64,000 nt of DNA, taken from positions 21,218 to 85,217 of the forward strand of contig NZ_AVFL01000027.1 of the NCBI RefSeq assembly GCF_000576635.1, in the 5' to 3' direction. The stretch is from Skermanella stibiiresistens SB22. GTDB lineage: Bacteria; Pseudomonadota; Alphaproteobacteria; Azospirillales; Azospirillaceae. The stretch's first letter is position 1. Every line of letters starts with the position of its first letter. The notes under the pieces are model-generated. The model saw only the letters and a program-made list of their open reading frames with translations, ran no database searches and was not told the origin of the DNA. The translations under genes and the position numbers were made by a program. Below, piece by piece: positions 39,526 to 50,329 of the stretch.

Positions 39526-40545
39526 TCACGCCAGATTGGCGCGCACTCCGGTCTCGGGAAGCTCGGTGCCGAAGCAGCGCTGGTAGTATTCCGCCACTGT
39601 CGACCGCTCCACCTCGTCGCACTTGTTCAGGAAGGTGATCCGGAACGCGAACGGAATGTCGTTGAAGATCTTGGCGTTCTCCGCCCAGGTGATGACGGTG
39701 CGCGGCGACATGACGGTGGAGATGTCGCCCGACATGAAGCCCGAGCGCGTCAGGTCGGCGAGTTGGACCATCGACGCGATCTGCTGGCGGCCCTTGTCGT
39801 CGTCGTAGCCCTGGACCTTGGACGAGACGATCCTGACCTCGTCGTCGTGCGGCAGGTAGTTGAGCGTCGCGACGATGTTCCAGCGGTCCATCTGACCCTG
39901 GTTGATCTGCTGCGTGCCGTGGTACAGGCCGGTGGTGTCGCCCAGGCCGACCGTGTTGGCGGTGGCGAACAGGCGGAACGCCGGGTGTGGCCGGATCACG
40001 CGGTTCTGGTCGAGCAGGGTCAGCTTGCCCTCGACCTCCAGCACGCGCTGGATCACGAACATCACGTCGGGCCGGCCGGCGTCGTACTCGTCGAACACGA
40101 TCGCGCAGGGGTGCTGCAGCGCCCAGGGCAGGATGCCCTCGCGGTACTCGGTCACCTGCATGCCGTCGCGCAGCACGATGGCGTCCTTGCCGATCAGGTC
40201 GATCCGGCTGATGTGGCTGTCCAGGTTGATCCGGATGCAGGGCCAGTTGAGCCGGGCCGCGACCTGTTCGATGTGGGTCGACTTGCCGGTGCCGTGGTAG
40301 CCCTGGACCATGACGCGCCTGTTGTAGGCGAAGCCCGCCAGGATCGCGAGGGTGGTGTCGTGGTCGAACCGGTAGGCTTCGTCCACGTCTGGCACATGCT
40401 CGGAAACGGCGCTGAAGGCCGGAACCTGCATGTCGCTGTCGAGGCCGAAGGTCTGCCGGACGGAGACCTTGATGTCCGGGAGCGAGCCGGTCGGCGCTGA
40501 CTGATTCATCGTTTCGGAGGCCATGGTGTCTGTCGCTTCATTCAT
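39526..40545 (-). CDS. cobS: Cobaltochelatase subunit CobS (AAA+ ATPase)
   Basis: A 339-aa MoxR-like AAA+ ATPase that forms a hexameric cage with CobT and powers cobalt chelation by CobN. Walker [10 protein letters not shown] and Walker [11 protein letters not shown] are clear, with family motifs [12 protein letters not shown] and [18 protein letters not shown]. Full length (family about 330). Cotranscribed with cobT; the DnaJ-like gene lies 95 bases upstream on the same strand. Confidence 0.97.
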   Translation of the reverse strand: MNEATDTMASETMNQSAPTGSLPDIKVSVRQTFGLDSDMQVPAFSAVSEHVPDVDEAYRFDHDTTLAILAGFAYNRRVMVQGYHGTGKSTHIEQVAARLNWPCIRINLDSHISRIDLIGKDAIVLRDGMQVTEYREGILPWALQHPCAIVFDEYDAGRPDVMFVIQRVLEVEGKLTLLDQNRVIRPHPAFRLFATANTVGLGDTTGLYHGTQQINQGQMDRWNIVATLNYLPHDDEVRIVSSKVQGYDDDKGRQQIASMVQLADLTRSGFMSGDISTVMSPRTVITWAENAKIFNDIPFAFRITFLNKCDEVERSTVAEYYQRCFGTELPETGVRANLA

Positions 40546-40640
40546 TCAGTGGGACGGGCGGTCGGTTTGGCGGGTGGTTGCGGGCAACCGATTTCGGGTG
40601 GGCGGTTTCGAGAAGGCGGGCGGCGTGTCGAAGGACGGTG

Positions 40641-41243
40641 TCATGGCCCGGCGGTGGCGCCGAAATGACTGGCCTTCAACAGCGCGTAGGCGCGATTGAT
40701 CCGTTTTAGCGTCTCTTCCGCGGTTTTGTCGCCACCGTTGATGTCCGGATGGTGGATCTTGGCCAATTCACGGTATCTGGCCTTGATCCGGGCGAAGTCC
40801 ACCGGCGGCTCCAGGTCCAGTTCCGCCAGCGCCTCCTCCTCGGGAGTGCGGAAGGGATTGGCCTTGGCTCCGGCTCCAGCGCCACGACGGTCGCCAGGGC
40901 TCTCGCCGGCGTCGTGGAAGCCGTATTGGCGCATCGCCTCCTCGTGCATCGTTCGCTCGCGGGTGCGCCAGAATCCCATCGGCCAGGTCGGACGCTGCCA
41001 GGTGACGTCGCTGCGCACGTGGCTCTCGATCTCGCGCTCGGACATGCCGGCGTAGTAGTCCCACGCCTTGTTGTACTCGCGCACATGTTCCAGGCAGAAC
41101 CAGAAATACTCGTTCAGCCGCTCGCGCGCCTTCGGCGCCCTGTACTCGCCATGGGCGTCGCAGGTCGGCATGTCGCAGCACCGCGCCGAGGGCGGCGCGT
41201 CCTGGGAGTATCGGGTCGAGTACTTCACACGGTTCTTGTGCAT
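40641..41243 (-). CDS. DnaJ-domain protein
   Basis: A 200-aa protein with a C-terminal J domain (about 148-195) containing the HPD motif (LAKIHHPDINGGDKTAEETL). The N-terminal half carries CDMPTC and the WFCLEHVREYN motif typical of a small alphaproteobacterial family found beside cobS. It would stimulate an Hsp70, perhaps for assembly of the CobST cage (inferred from gene order only). No glycine-rich or zinc-finger region, so it is not DnaJ itself. Confidence 0.9.
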   Translation of the reverse strand: MHKNRVKYSTRYSQDAPPSARCCDMPTCDAHGEYRAPKARERLNEYFWFCLEHVREYNKAWDYYAGMSEREIESHVRSDVTWQRPTWPMGFWRTRERTMHEEAMRQYGFHDAGESPGDRRGAGAGAKANPFRTPEEEALAELDLEPPVDFARIKARYRELAKIHHPDINGGDKTAEETLKRINRAYALLKASHFGATAGP

Positions 41244-41298
41244 CGGAAAAGTATGGTCAGAGGTTGCCGCGCTGGCAAGCGATCCCGCCAGCGATCGT

Positions 41299-42297
41299 TC
41301 ATCGCGCGCGGGACGCCTTGCGGTCGCCGAGGGCCAGCCAGGCCAGTCCTCCGACGATCAGCGCCAGTCCCGTCAGGTTGGTGGGTGTCACCGGTTCGCC
41401 CAGCATCACGGTCGAGGCGATGACGCCGGTGACCGGAACGCCGAGCGTGCCCAGCGACGTGGTGATGGCGGGCAGGGCACGGTTGACCGTGACCACCGCC
41501 CAGAAGGCGAAGGCCGTGGCGATCGGCCCATTGTAGAACAGGACGGCGGCCAGTTGGCCGGTCCAATCGATCGATTCACCGGATTCCATGACGATCGCGA
41601 CCGGCAGAAGCGCCACCGCCGCCACGGTGAACTGCCAGGGAGCCAGCTGCAAGGGGGACGCGTGCCAGACATGGCCACGCACCTGTATGATCTGGGCGGC
41701 CCACAGGATCGCCGCAAGCATCAGCAGACCGTTTCCGATCAAAACGTTCCGATCGGTCCAATCGAACGCGGCGGGATTGAACATCACCGCGACGCCGGCC
41801 ATGCCGAGCAGGAAACCCACCAGTTTCCGGCCACCCAAACGCTCGCCCAGGAGGATCGCGGCGCCGGGCACGACCCAAAGCGCCGTCGTGTAGGCCAGGA
41901 TCGACGATCGCCCGGCCGGCACGAATTGCAGCGCCACGGTCACCAGTCCCAGGAACGCCGCCATCTGGAGCAGCCCGACCGTGATCACGATGGGCAGGTC
42001 ATGCCGGTCCGGCAGCCTGATCCCGCCGCGCGCCGCCGCCACGCCGAACATGCAGAGCGCCCCCAGCACCATGCGGGACAGGGCGAAGGTCATCGGCGGT
42101 ATGTCGGCCAAGCCGAGTTTCATCACCGGCCAGTTGACGCCCCACAGGATGATGACGGTCGCCAGCAGCAGGTAGGCGCGCCGGGTGGTGACGGTGGCAC
42201 TGGCCGGGGCCGTGGCTGGGGCGGTGTTTTTTGGGGGTGTGGAGGAGGGGGACGACGGCAGGGACGATGGCGGCCGGGCGGAACCGGTATCGGACAC
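41299..42297 (-). CDS. DMT-superfamily transporter (EamA domains)
   Basis: A 332-aa inner-membrane protein with ten predicted helices in two EamA repeats (first ILWGVNWPVMKLGL, second ILWAAQIIQVRGHVW). After a Pro/Ser/Ala-rich cytosolic N-terminus of about 30 residues, the repeats run at about 38-165 and 180-320. Members export amino acids or other metabolites; the substrate cannot be told. It sits between the dnaJ-like gene and bolA, which are close neighbours in related genomes as I recall. Confidence 0.92.
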   Translation of the reverse strand: MSDTGSARPPSSLPSSPSSTPPKNTAPATAPASATVTTRRAYLLLATVIILWGVNWPVMKLGLADIPPMTFALSRMVLGALCMFGVAAARGGIRLPDRHDLPIVITVGLLQMAAFLGLVTVALQFVPAGRSSILAYTTALWVVPGAAILLGERLGGRKLVGFLLGMAGVAVMFNPAAFDWTDRNVLIGNGLLMLAAILWAAQIIQVRGHVWHASPLQLAPWQFTVAAVALLPVAIVMESGESIDWTGQLAAVLFYNGPIATAFAFWAVVTVNRALPAITTSLGTLGVPVTGVIASTVMLGEPVTPTNLTGLALIVGGLAWLALGDRKASRAR

Positions 42298-42397
42298 TCA
42301 GGGGCTTCCTTGACAGCGGGAACGTTACGATATCACCTTTCGCGGGCGGCGGCCCCGGTGGCCGCTCCGGCAACTTCATCAACGAGGCGGTTTCACC

Positions 42398-42682
42398 ATG
42401 GACAACGCTACGGAATACGCGACGCGCATGCGCGCCAAGCTCACCGAAGCCCTGCGGCCGAGCAGGCTGGAGATCGAGGATGATTCGCGGCGCCACGCCG
42501 GCCATGCCGGTGCCGGCGCCGAGGGCGAGACGCACTTCAACATCATCATCGTGTCGGACGCCTTCGAAGGCAAGTCCAGGGTCGCCCGCCAGCGGCAGGT
42601 CTACGACATCGTGGCGGACGAACTGCGTGAGCGGGTCCATGCCTTGAGCCTCAAGACGCTGACACTCGCGGAGGATGTCTGA
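42398..42682 (+). CDS. bolA: BolA family protein
   Basis: A 94-aa BolA-like protein with the conserved THFNIIIVSDAFEGKSRVARQR segment shortened here to its core (HFNIIIVSDAFEGK) and the invariant FEGKSRVARQR region. BolA proteins bind monothiol glutaredoxins through a shared [2Fe-2S] cluster and act in iron homeostasis and stress. It is divergent from the DMT transporter gene. Confidence 0.95.
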   Translation: MDNATEYATRMRAKLTEALRPSRLEIEDDSRRHAGHAGAGAEGETHFNIIIVSDAFEGKSRVARQRQVYDIVADELRERVHALSLKTLTLAEDV

Positions 42683-42926
42683 TACGCGAAGGAGAAATAT
42701 CCCCGGTTCAAGTCGCCGGCAGCGGCAAGAAATCGGCATACGATGGCAACCGCTGCGGTAGTAAAACGCTCAAATATCTTCCAAAAGGTATATGACGATG
42801 GTTGAAATTACCTCAAAAGTGCGTAAAGTCACACTCGCGCAACCATTCGGCTGATATGGGTTTTTGAGATCCCTGTCGATCGGACGGTGGCGCCCCCCGT
42901 TTGTTCGAGTAAGAGGAAATCAGCCC

Positions 42927-43364
42927 ATGCATTCTGATCAGGCGCTCGCCGACCCGGCGCCCGATGTCACCGGGAAACCGGACGACACCCGTGATATGGA
43001 TTACCAGGCGGCGGCCCAATCCCGATTGGACGCCGCCCTGAAGCAGAGCACGCTGGTCAGCCGCAACGTCACGATCGCCGGGCATCGCACCAGTTGCCGG
43101 TTGGAACCGTTCATGTGGGATTCCCTGCATGACATCTGCAACCGCGAGCGGTTGAGCATCCATTCGCTCTGCACGCGGATCAACGAGCGGAAGGATGCCA
43201 ACACATCCTTGACGGCGGCGATCCGGGTCTTCGCGCTGGCCTATTTCCGCGCCGCGGCCACGGAGGAGGGGCACCATCGCGTGTCCCATGGCCAGGGCGA
43301 CCCTTTCGTCCAGACGCCTTTCGCCCCGACCTCCTTCCCCCCGGCACCGGCGAACGAGGAATAG
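42927..43364 (+). CDS. Ribbon-helix-helix domain protein
   Basis: A 145-aa protein with a predicted ribbon-helix-helix domain at about residues 46-110 (SRNVTIAGHRTSCRLEPFMW, then DSLHDICNRERLSIHSLCTR). This RHH_4 type is common in alphaproteobacteria; function as a DNA-binding regulator is inferred. The N- and C-termini are Pro/Asp-rich. The ATG at 42927 has AGAGGAAAT upstream, which decides it over an in-frame TTG at 42864. The 244-base gap before it shows no other feature. Confidence 0.85.
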   Translation: MHSDQALADPAPDVTGKPDDTRDMDYQAAAQSRLDAALKQSTLVSRNVTIAGHRTSCRLEPFMWDSLHDICNRERLSIHSLCTRINERKDANTSLTAAIRVFALAYFRAAATEEGHHRVSHGQGDPFVQTPFAPTSFPPAPANEE

Positions 43365-43416
43365 ACGCCGTCGCGTGGGCTCGAACGCGTGGGCTCGCGG
43401 GCGCGGCTCGATGGCT

Positions 43417-44004
43417 TCAGTCGCCGCCCGTGTAATGTTCCGGCCACTGCTTCCGGGTGACCTCGCCGTCGCTCCGGAACGCGTGGCAGGTGTTCAGAAG
43501 CAGGGGAGGGCGTTTGTGGACGACCTGCGCCGGTGGCTTCCCGGCGCCAGCATCGGCATCCTTGTTCCGGTCGCGCGCCAGGATCGGGTAGATCGTCTGG
43601 AACGCCGTCGTGGCGACCGGTCCCAGCAGTTCGACAAGATGGGTGCAGCCCTCGACCCCTCCCAGCAACTCCTTGACCTTCTGCGTCCAGCCCGCGCGGA
43701 TGCGCAGCCCGACCAGACGCTGGAAGTTGGGCGTGATCGCGGGGCAGACCGCGTAGGGGCTCTTGTCGGTCACCGCCTCGACCGCGCGGACCGTGAACCC
43801 GTCGTCGACGGTCAGCCGGATCCACATGTCGTGGATCGGGTCGCCCGGTTCGATCGGCCCGCGATGATCGTTGGCGAAGGCGTAGCTCTTGACGTCGGTG
43901 ATGTGGCCCTCGATGTCCCACAGCCCGTCGGATCGGCGGAACCCCTGGCAGGTCACCCGGCGGGTGTGGATGTTCGCGCGTGACACGGGAGTTGAAAGGG
44001 GCAT
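43417..44004 (-). CDS. DUF2889 family protein
   Basis: A 195-aa cytoplasmic protein of the DUF2889 family: RRVTCQGFRRSDGLWDIEGH, DPIHDMWIRLTVDDG, GCTHLVELLGPVATTAFQT and a C-terminal LLNTCHAFRSDGEVTRKQWP. The conserved Cys/His residues suggest metal binding. Function is unknown to me; the family is sometimes met next to aromatic degradation or glycine-metabolism genes. The start at 44004 is the family-typical MPLSTPVSR. Convergent with the RHH gene and divergent from the glycine cleavage operon. Confidence 0.88.
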   Translation of the reverse strand: MPLSTPVSRANIHTRRVTCQGFRRSDGLWDIEGHITDVKSYAFANDHRGPIEPGDPIHDMWIRLTVDDGFTVRAVEAVTDKSPYAVCPAITPNFQRLVGLRIRAGWTQKVKELLGGVEGCTHLVELLGPVATTAFQTIYPILARDRNKDADAGAGKPPAQVVHKRPPLLLNTCHAFRSDGEVTRKQWPEHYTGGD

Positions 44005-44213
44005 CTGGTCCTGTGCGGTGGATTGCTGGAAATACAAGCTATACCGGAATATCGGACGCTCACGGCGATGGGTCAAGCTCGCTGCCCAATCCACGCCACC
44101 GCGAGGACCGTGAGGCGGCCGCCATCAGGATCGGCGGCGGGCCCAACGGCGCCAGCGGGGTGGGGCATCGTGTCACCCAAGCCGTTGATGGGACGGGCGG
44201 AGACAGACGCGCG

Positions 44214-44243
44214 TTGACTTTCGCACCGCGGTGGTTAGCTTAT
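44214..44243 (+). promoter_or_regulatory. Putative promoter of the glycine cleavage operon
   Basis: TTGACT at 44214-44219 followed after 18 bases by GCTTAT (44238-44243), placing the transcript start just before the riboswitch. The -10 is weak. Confidence 0.4.
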
Positions 44244-44258
44244 GCGAACATGCTGACG

Positions 44259-44474
44259 ACCTCTCGCGGGAGAGATCGCCGGGGCGGTCGCCCCGGTGGC
44301 GCCGAAGGAGCAACCGCCCCCGGAAACTCTCAGGCAAATGGGACCGCAGAGGGAAGCGCTCTGGAAAGCAGGATGCCGGTCGATCGATCCGACTCGGACA
44401 CGCCTCACCGAAGGAGTAAGCTGGAGACGCCGAACGGCGGTCCGGTGAATCTCTCAGGTCCGCGACAGAGGGGG
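44259..44474 (+). promoter_or_regulatory. Tandem glycine riboswitch
   Basis: Two consecutive glycine aptamers. Aptamer 1 (about 44259-44351): P1 arms CCTCT/AGAGG, core GCCGAAGGAGCAA, ACTCTCAGGCAAA and GGACCGCAGAGGG. Aptamer 2 (about 44357-44474): P1 arms CTCTG/CAGAG, core ACCGAAGGAGTAAG, ATCTCTCAGGT and CGACAGAGGGG. It ends about 50 bases before the gcvT start and should switch on the operon when glycine is abundant (known for this class). Confidence 0.95.
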
Positions 44475-44525
44475 CCGTGACCGCGCCGTTCGCGTGGTAT
44501 GGAACTCTGTCGAAGGATTTTGCCC

Positions 44526-45647
44526 TTGAGCGATACAATTGGCGGTGACGCCCCCCTGCTGACGACACCGCTGCACGCCTTGCATGTGGAGCTGGGCGCC
44601 AAGATGGTGCCCTTCGCCGGTTATGACATGCCGGTCCAATACCCGCTCGGCATCCTCAAGGAACACCTGCACACCCGCACGGCCGCCGGCCTGTTCGACG
44701 TGTCGCACATGGGTCAGGTCCGCCTGACCGGGCCCGACGCGGCCGCCGCGCTGGAGACGCTGGTTCCCGGCGACATCCAAGGCTTGGCGCTTGGTCGGAC
44801 CCGCTACAGCCTGTTCACCAACGAGCAGGGCGGCGTGCTGGACGACCTGATGATCTCCAATCGGGGTGACCACCTGTTCCTGGTGGTCAACGCCGCCTGC
44901 AAGGAAGCCGACATCGCGCACCTGCGGGAGAGGCTGGCCGGCAGGGTCGAGGTCGAGTATCTGGCCGACCGGGCGCTGCTGGCGCTCCAGGGACCGCGCG
45001 CGGCCGAGGTGCTCGCCCGCTTCGTGCCCCAGGCGGAGACGATGAAGTTCATGAGCATCATCGAGGCCGACTTCCGCGGCGTTCCCGTGCTGATCACCCG
45101 CTCCGGCTATACCGGCGAGGACGGCTACGAGATCTCGATCCCCAACCTGCTGGCCGACACCACCGCGCGCCTGCTGCTGGCCGAGGAGGGCGTCGAGCCG
45201 ATCGGGCTGGGCGCCCGCGACTCGCTGCGGCTGGAAGCCGGGCTCTGCCTGTACGGCCACGACATCGACACCACCACCACGCCGGTCGAGGCCGGCCTCA
45301 ATTGGGTGATCGGCAAGCGCCGCCGCGCCGAGGGCGGTTTCCCCGGAGCCGACGTGATCCTGGGCCAGCTCGCGAACGGCACCACCCGGCGCCGCGTCGG
45401 CATCCGCCCGGACGGCAAGGCGCCCGCCCGCGAGCACACCCAGGTGACCGATCCGTCCGGCGCACCCTTGGGCGAGGTCACCAGCGGCGGCTTCGGCCCC
45501 AGCGCCAACGGCCCGATCGCGATGGGCTACGTCGCGACCGAGGCGGCGGCGCCCGGCACGCCGGTCCACCTGATGGTGCGCGGCAAGCCGATGCCGGCCA
45601 AAGTCGTCGAGATGCCCTTCGTCGCCCAGCGTTATTACCGGGGATGA
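44526..45647 (+). CDS. gcvT: Glycine cleavage system aminomethyltransferase (T protein)
   Basis: A 373-aa T protein that moves the methylene group from the aminomethyl-lipoyl H protein to tetrahydrofolate and releases ammonia. Motifs: [52 protein letters not shown]. The start is a TTG at 44526 ([12 protein letters not shown]), preferred because GAAGGA lies 8 bases upstream; the in-frame ATG at 44499 has no ribosome binding site. First gene of gcvT-gcvH-gcvPA-gcvPB. Confidence 0.96.
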   Translation: MSDTIGGDAPLLTTPLHALHVELGAKMVPFAGYDMPVQYPLGILKEHLHTRTAAGLFDVSHMGQVRLTGPDAAAALETLVPGDIQGLALGRTRYSLFTNEQGGVLDDLMISNRGDHLFLVVNAACKEADIAHLRERLAGRVEVEYLADRALLALQGPRAAEVLARFVPQAETMKFMSIIEADFRGVPVLITRSGYTGEDGYEISIPNLLADTTARLLLAEEGVEPIGLGARDSLRLEAGLCLYGHDIDTTTTPVEAGLNWVIGKRRRAEGGFPGADVILGQLANGTTRRRVGIRPDGKAPAREHTQVTDPSGAPLGEVTSGGFGPSANGPIAMGYVATEAAAPGTPVHLMVRGKPMPAKVVEMPFVAQRYYRG

Positions 45648-45720
45648 TCCCCCGGCCCGTCAGGTCGACAAACGATCGCTTCCCATTCCTCCTCAGGCCC
45701 TCAATTCCGGGAAACCCGCC

Positions 45721-46098
45721 ATGAGCACCATCAAGTTCACCAAGGACCACGAGTGGATCCGCATCGACGGCGATGTCGCCACCGTCGGCATCTCCGAATA
45801 CGCCCAGAAACAGCTGGGTGACGTGGTCTTCGTCGAGCTGCCGGAAGTCGGCCGCAACGTCGTCGCCGGCAAGGAAGCCGCAGTGGTCGAGTCGGTCAAG
45901 GCCGCGAGCGAGGTCTACGCCCCGGCCGCCGGCGACGTGGTCGAGGTCAACGAGGCCCTGGCCGATGATCCGGCCCTGGTCAACCGCGACCCGATGGGCG
46001 AGGGCTGGTTCGTCAAGCTGCGGATCGAGAACCTGTCCGACCTGGACGACCTGATGGACGAGGCCGCCTACAAGGAATACTGCGAGGGCCTGAACTGA
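45721..46098 (+). CDS. gcvH: Glycine cleavage system H protein
   Basis: A 125-aa lipoyl carrier protein. The lipoylated Lys lies in [12 protein letters not shown], in the usual sequence context, and the N-terminus ([20 protein letters not shown]) is typical. It shuttles the aminomethyl group between the P and T proteins. Its TGA overlaps the gcvPA ATG by one base. Confidence 0.98.
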   Translation: MSTIKFTKDHEWIRIDGDVATVGISEYAQKQLGDVVFVELPEVGRNVVAGKEAAVVESVKAASEVYAPAAGDVVEVNEALADDPALVNRDPMGEGWFVKLRIENLSDLDDLMDEAAYKEYCEGLN

Positions 46099-47447
46099 TG
46101 CGGTATCTGCCCCTGACGGAGGCCGACCGCAAGTCGATGCTCGCCACCATCGGCGTGCCCTCGGTCGACAGCCTGTTCCGCGACGTGCCGGAATCCGCCC
46201 GGCTCTCCTCCCCGATCGACGGCTTGGCGCCGCACGCCGGGGAGATGGAGGTCGAGCGGATGGTCGCGGCCATGGCGGCCAAGAACGTCGCCGCCGGCAG
46301 CGTGCCGAGCTTCCTGGGCGCCGGCGCCTATCGCCACCACGTGCCCGCCGCCGTCGATCACCTGATCCAGCGCGGCGAGTTCCTGACCTCCTATACGCCG
46401 TATCAGCCGGAGGTCACCCAGGGCACGCTGCAATACCTGTTCGAGTTCCAGACCCAGGTGGCGCTGATCACCGGCATGGATGTGGCGAACGCCTCGCTCT
46501 ATGACGGCGCCACCTCCTGCGCCGAGGCGGTCATGATGGCCAACCGGGCGACGCGCCGGTCGCGCGCCGTGCTGTCCGGCGGCCTGCATCCGCACTACCG
46601 TGACGTGACCGCGACCAACGCCCGGTTCCACGGCTTCGAGGTCGTGACCGCCCCGGCCGATCCCGAGGGTGGGGAGGACTTGGCGGCGCTGGTCGACGAC
46701 AAGACCTCCTGCGTCGTCGTGCAGAATCCCGGCTTCTTCGGCCAGGTGCGCGACCTGACCGAACTGGCGGCGGCCGTCCACGCCAAGGGCGCGCTGCTGA
46801 TCGTCGCGGTGGCCGAGGTCGTCTCGCTGGGCCTGCTGACGTCGCCGGGCGAGATGGGCGCCGACATCGTCGTGGCCGAGGGCCAGTCGATCGGCAACGC
46901 GCTGAACTTCGGCGGCCCCTATGTCGGGCTGTTCGCGACCCGGGACAAATATGTCCGCCACATGCCCGGCCGCCTGACCGGCCAGACGGTGGACGCCGAG
47001 GGGCGGCGCGGCTGGGTGCTGACGCTGTCGACCCGCGAGCAGCACATCCGCCGCGAGAAGGCGACCAGCAACATCTGCACCAACAGCGGTTTGTGCGCGC
47101 TGGCCTTCACCATCCACATGAGCCTGCTGGGCGAGGAGGGCTTCGGTCGGCTGGCGCGGATCAACCACGCCAAGGCGGTCCAACTGGCCGACCGGCTCGA
47201 CGCGCTCAAGGGCGTCGAGATCGTCAGCGACAGCTTCTTCAACGAGTTCACCGTCCGCTTGAAAAAGCCGGCGGCGAAGGTCGTCAACAAGCTGGCCAAG
47301 GCCGGCATCCTGGGCGGCGTCCCGGTCTCACGCCTGTATCCGGGCGACGAGGCGCTGGCCGATCTGCTGTTGGTGGCCGCGACCGAGACCAACACCGACG
47401 CCGACATGGAGGCGCTCGCCTCCGGCCTGAAGGAAGTCCTGTCATGA
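46098..47447 (+). CDS. gcvPA: Glycine dehydrogenase (decarboxylating) subunit 1
   Basis: A 449-aa alpha subunit of the split P protein, a PLP-dependent glycine decarboxylase. Typical segments: [59 protein letters not shown]. The PLP lysine is on the other subunit. The ATG overlaps the gcvH stop and its own stop overlaps the gcvPB ATG (ATGA), so all three are translationally coupled. Confidence 0.98.
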   Translation: MRYLPLTEADRKSMLATIGVPSVDSLFRDVPESARLSSPIDGLAPHAGEMEVERMVAAMAAKNVAAGSVPSFLGAGAYRHHVPAAVDHLIQRGEFLTSYTPYQPEVTQGTLQYLFEFQTQVALITGMDVANASLYDGATSCAEAVMMANRATRRSRAVLSGGLHPHYRDVTATNARFHGFEVVTAPADPEGGEDLAALVDDKTSCVVVQNPGFFGQVRDLTELAAAVHAKGALLIVAVAEVVSLGLLTSPGEMGADIVVAEGQSIGNALNFGGPYVGLFATRDKYVRHMPGRLTGQTVDAEGRRGWVLTLSTREQHIRREKATSNICTNSGLCALAFTIHMSLLGEEGFGRLARINHAKAVQLADRLDALKGVEIVSDSFFNEFTVRLKKPAAKVVNKLAKAGILGGVPVSRLYPGDEALADLLLVAATETNTDADMEALASGLKEVLS

Positions 47448-49036
47448 ACTCCCAGGGACGCAAGACCCACATCGACGCCCTGGGCGTCGAGGGTGGAAGC
47501 GCCGCCTCCGCCGCCGCTGGAACGATCAGCGGCAACCGCGCGCTGATGCTGGAGGAGCCGCTGATCTTCGAGCAGGACAGCCCCGGCACCACCGGCGTCG
47601 ACCTGCCCGAGCCGGCCGTCGTCAAGAGCAGGCTGGGCAAGGTCCGCGAGCGCGGCCGGATCGGACTGCCGGGCCTGAGCGAGCCGGAGGTGATCCGGCA
47701 CTACACGCGGCTGTCGCAGAAGAACTTCGCTATCGACAGCGGGCTGTATCCGCTCGGCTCGTGCACCATGAAGCACAACCCGCGCCTGAACGAGAAGCTG
47801 GCGCGGCTGCCCGGCTTCAGCGACATCCACCCGCTCCAGCCGGAGCGGACGGTCCAGGGCGCGCTGGAACTGATCGACACGCTGGCCCACTGGCTGAAGA
47901 CGCTGACCGGCATGCCCGCCGTGGCGATGTCCCCGGCGGCCGGCGCCCATGGCGAGCTGTGCGGCATGATGTCGATCCGCGCCGCGATCGAGGACCGCGA
48001 CGGCGGCACCAGCCAGCGCCGCCGCGTGCTGGTTCCCGAATCCGCCCACGGCACCAACCCCGCGACGGCGGCGGCCTGCGGTTTCACCGTGGACGCGATC
48101 CCGGCTGACGAGACCGGTCGGGTCGATGTCGGCGCGCTGAAGGCCAAGCTGGGCGACGACGTCGCCGCGATCATGCTGACCAACCCGAACACCTGCGGGC
48201 TGTTCGAGCGCGACATCGTCGAGATCGCCGAGGCGGTCCACGCGGCGGGCGCCTATTTCTACTGCGACGGCGCCAACTTCAACGCCATCGTCGGCCGGGT
48301 CCGCCCCGCCGACCTCGGCATCGACGCCATGCACATCAACCTGCACAAGACCTTCTCGACGCCGCATGGCGGCGGCGGTCCGGGCAGCGGCCCGGTCGTG
48401 CTGTCGGAGGCCTTGGCGAAGTTCGTGCCCTTGCCCTATGTCGTCCATGGCAAGGACGGCTTCTCGCTGGTCGAGAACGGCGCCGACGAGGATTCGACCG
48501 GCAAGGAGTTCGGCCGGCTGAAGGGCTTCCACGGCCAGATGGGCATGTTCGTCCGCGCGCTGTCCTACATCCTCAGCCACGGCGCCGACGGGCTGCGGCA
48601 GGTGGCGTCGGACGCGGTGCTCAACGCCAACTACGTGATGGCGAGCCTGAAGGACGTGATGACGCCGTCGTTCGAGGGCCCGTGCATGCACGAGGCGCTG
48701 TTCGACGACCGCTTCCTGAAGGGCACCGGCGTGACGACTCTCGACTTCGCCAAGGCGATGATCGACGAGGGCTATCACCCGATGACCATGTACTTCCCGC
48801 TGGTCGTCCACGGCGCCTTCCTGATCGAGCCGACCGAGACCGAGAGCAAGCAGAGCCTGGACGCCTTCATCCGCGTGATGCGCGGCTTGGCCGAGCGCGC
48901 GAAGGCCGGCGACGCCGACCACTTCCTCGGCGCGCCGAGGATGACGCCGCGGCGCCGCCTGGACGAGACGGGCGCCGCGCGGAAGCCGGTGCTGAGGTGG
49001 GTGCCGGAGGTCGAGCAGCGCGAGGCGGCGGAGTAG
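47444..49036 (+). CDS. gcvPB: Glycine dehydrogenase (decarboxylating) subunit 2
   Basis: A 530-aa beta subunit of the P protein. The PLP-binding Lys is in [32 protein letters not shown] and [12 protein letters not shown] are conserved. With gcvPA it decarboxylates glycine and loads the H protein. It starts within the ATGA overlap at 47444. Last gene of the operon; L protein (dihydrolipoyl dehydrogenase) is not in the window. Confidence 0.98.
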   Translation: MNSQGRKTHIDALGVEGGSAASAAAGTISGNRALMLEEPLIFEQDSPGTTGVDLPEPAVVKSRLGKVRERGRIGLPGLSEPEVIRHYTRLSQKNFAIDSGLYPLGSCTMKHNPRLNEKLARLPGFSDIHPLQPERTVQGALELIDTLAHWLKTLTGMPAVAMSPAAGAHGELCGMMSIRAAIEDRDGGTSQRRRVLVPESAHGTNPATAAACGFTVDAIPADETGRVDVGALKAKLGDDVAAIMLTNPNTCGLFERDIVEIAEAVHAAGAYFYCDGANFNAIVGRVRPADLGIDAMHINLHKTFSTPHGGGGPGSGPVVLSEALAKFVPLPYVVHGKDGFSLVENGADEDSTGKEFGRLKGFHGQMGMFVRALSYILSHGADGLRQVASDAVLNANYVMASLKDVMTPSFEGPCMHEALFDDRFLKGTGVTTLDFAKAMIDEGYHPMTMYFPLVVHGAFLIEPTETESKQSLDAFIRVMRGLAERAKAGDADHFLGAPRMTPRRRLDETGAARKPVLRWVPEVEQREAAE

Positions 49037-49054
49037 GACGGCCGGGGCTTCGGC

Positions 49055-50329
49055 CTACGCGACGGGATAAGCGTTCCCGGCTCTAGCCGCGAACTGGGAA
49101 CGCTCATGCTCGAACGACGTCTCCATGCGGTCGATCTCCGACGGCTTGACGCCCAGGGAGGCGGCGACCGCTCGCCACTCCGAGGTCGTGGACGCGACCT
49201 CACGGATGATCGTGTCGGCGTCGGACAGTGCCAGCCCGAAATAAGCGGCGTTCTCCCGTGCCAGTTCGACCGAGCAAGTGCCATCGTCCAGACTGATATT
49301 GGTCGAGAGGATGTGCGCCTTCACGTCCACGGGAACGGGGTTCAGGTCGTAGGCGGGTGACAGCCGCCAGCCCGGCTCGCCGGACCAGAGGAAGCCGTGG
49401 TTGCGCAGGTGGTCATCGACGTTGGAAATCAGGATGTTGAACACCATCCTTCGGAAAAGCTCGGCGGCGTCTCCGTCGGCGCCGGATCCATGGGTGCGCA
49501 GGATCTCGACCAGTTCGGGATAGCTGCCCTGTTCCCCATCGACCATGCCCATCATCGACATCGCCGACAGGAACGGGATGCGGTCACCGGAAGGATCGCG
49601 GTCGAACCGGCGGGACACCAGCACCGCCTTGCCACCGATCCGCTCCAGGCGGTGCGGCGCCGTGCGGATGCCGGCTTTGTCGGCTAGGCGCAGCGCGATC
49701 TCCTCCCAGGTTCCGATGGAGTATTCGTCGTCATCCTTTGGAAACTTGGCGATGGCGAGATGGCCGTCGCGATCCGCGACCGAGGCCTTCGGCCGGGCGC
49801 CACCCAGCGAGGAGCCGGGAGCGAACAGCAGCGACAGGTCGTCATCGGTCTCCTCGTCGCGCAGCACGCGCCCGGTGATCGATAGCAGGCGCGGCAACTC
49901 GACGAACGGCGGCACGCCGCCTTGGCTCAATGGAGCTTGAAACTCCTCCTGATCCATCCGCCGGAAGCGCAAGGCTCCAAGCCGGGCGATGTCGGTCACT
50001 CCCAAAAGGTAGTCGGCCTCGGTGAGCGTTCGCACAACCCTGTTCTCGCGCTTCGCCATGCGCCGCTCCATCCGCCGCATCAACCGGCGTCCCCACGTGT
50101 CGGGAGCGGAATCCCCTATGGAGGCGAACATCTCGCGACCCTTGTCGGGTGTGAATACCCCGGTACCGACCGCGATGGCCGGCTCAAGGGAAAAGTGGCC
50201 CCGGACATCGCTCCAGGTGTCGTGATAGATGAAGGTGGCACTGTTACGACCGCCTCGGACCGTCATCCGCAGCGTGCCAACCCGGTGGGTGCCGCCGCCC
50301 AAGTCGGCATGAACCTCGATCCCGCTCAT
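49055..50329 (-). CDS. hipA: HipA-type serine/threonine kinase toxin
   Basis: Full-length HipA, 424 aa. N-terminal HipA_N-like region (HADLGGGTHRVGTLRM), ATP loop SSLGGARPKASV, catalytic loop NVDDHLRNHGF with its Asp and Asn, and metal-binding SPAYDLNPV. In E. coli HipA phosphorylates glutamyl-tRNA synthetase and induces persistence. The motifs here are intact, so it should be active. Its ATG overlaps the hipB stop by four bases. Confidence 0.95.
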   Translation of the reverse strand: MSGIEVHADLGGGTHRVGTLRMTVRGGRNSATFIYHDTWSDVRGHFSLEPAIAVGTGVFTPDKGREMFASIGDSAPDTWGRRLMRRMERRMAKRENRVVRTLTEADYLLGVTDIARLGALRFRRMDQEEFQAPLSQGGVPPFVELPRLLSITGRVLRDEETDDDLSLLFAPGSSLGGARPKASVADRDGHLAIAKFPKDDDEYSIGTWEEIALRLADKAGIRTAPHRLERIGGKAVLVSRRFDRDPSGDRIPFLSAMSMMGMVDGEQGSYPELVEILRTHGSGADGDAAELFRRMVFNILISNVDDHLRNHGFLWSGEPGWRLSPAYDLNPVPVDVKAHILSTNISLDDGTCSVELARENAAYFGLALSDADTIIREVASTTSEWRAVAASLGVKPSEIDRMETSFEHERSQFAARAGNAYPVA

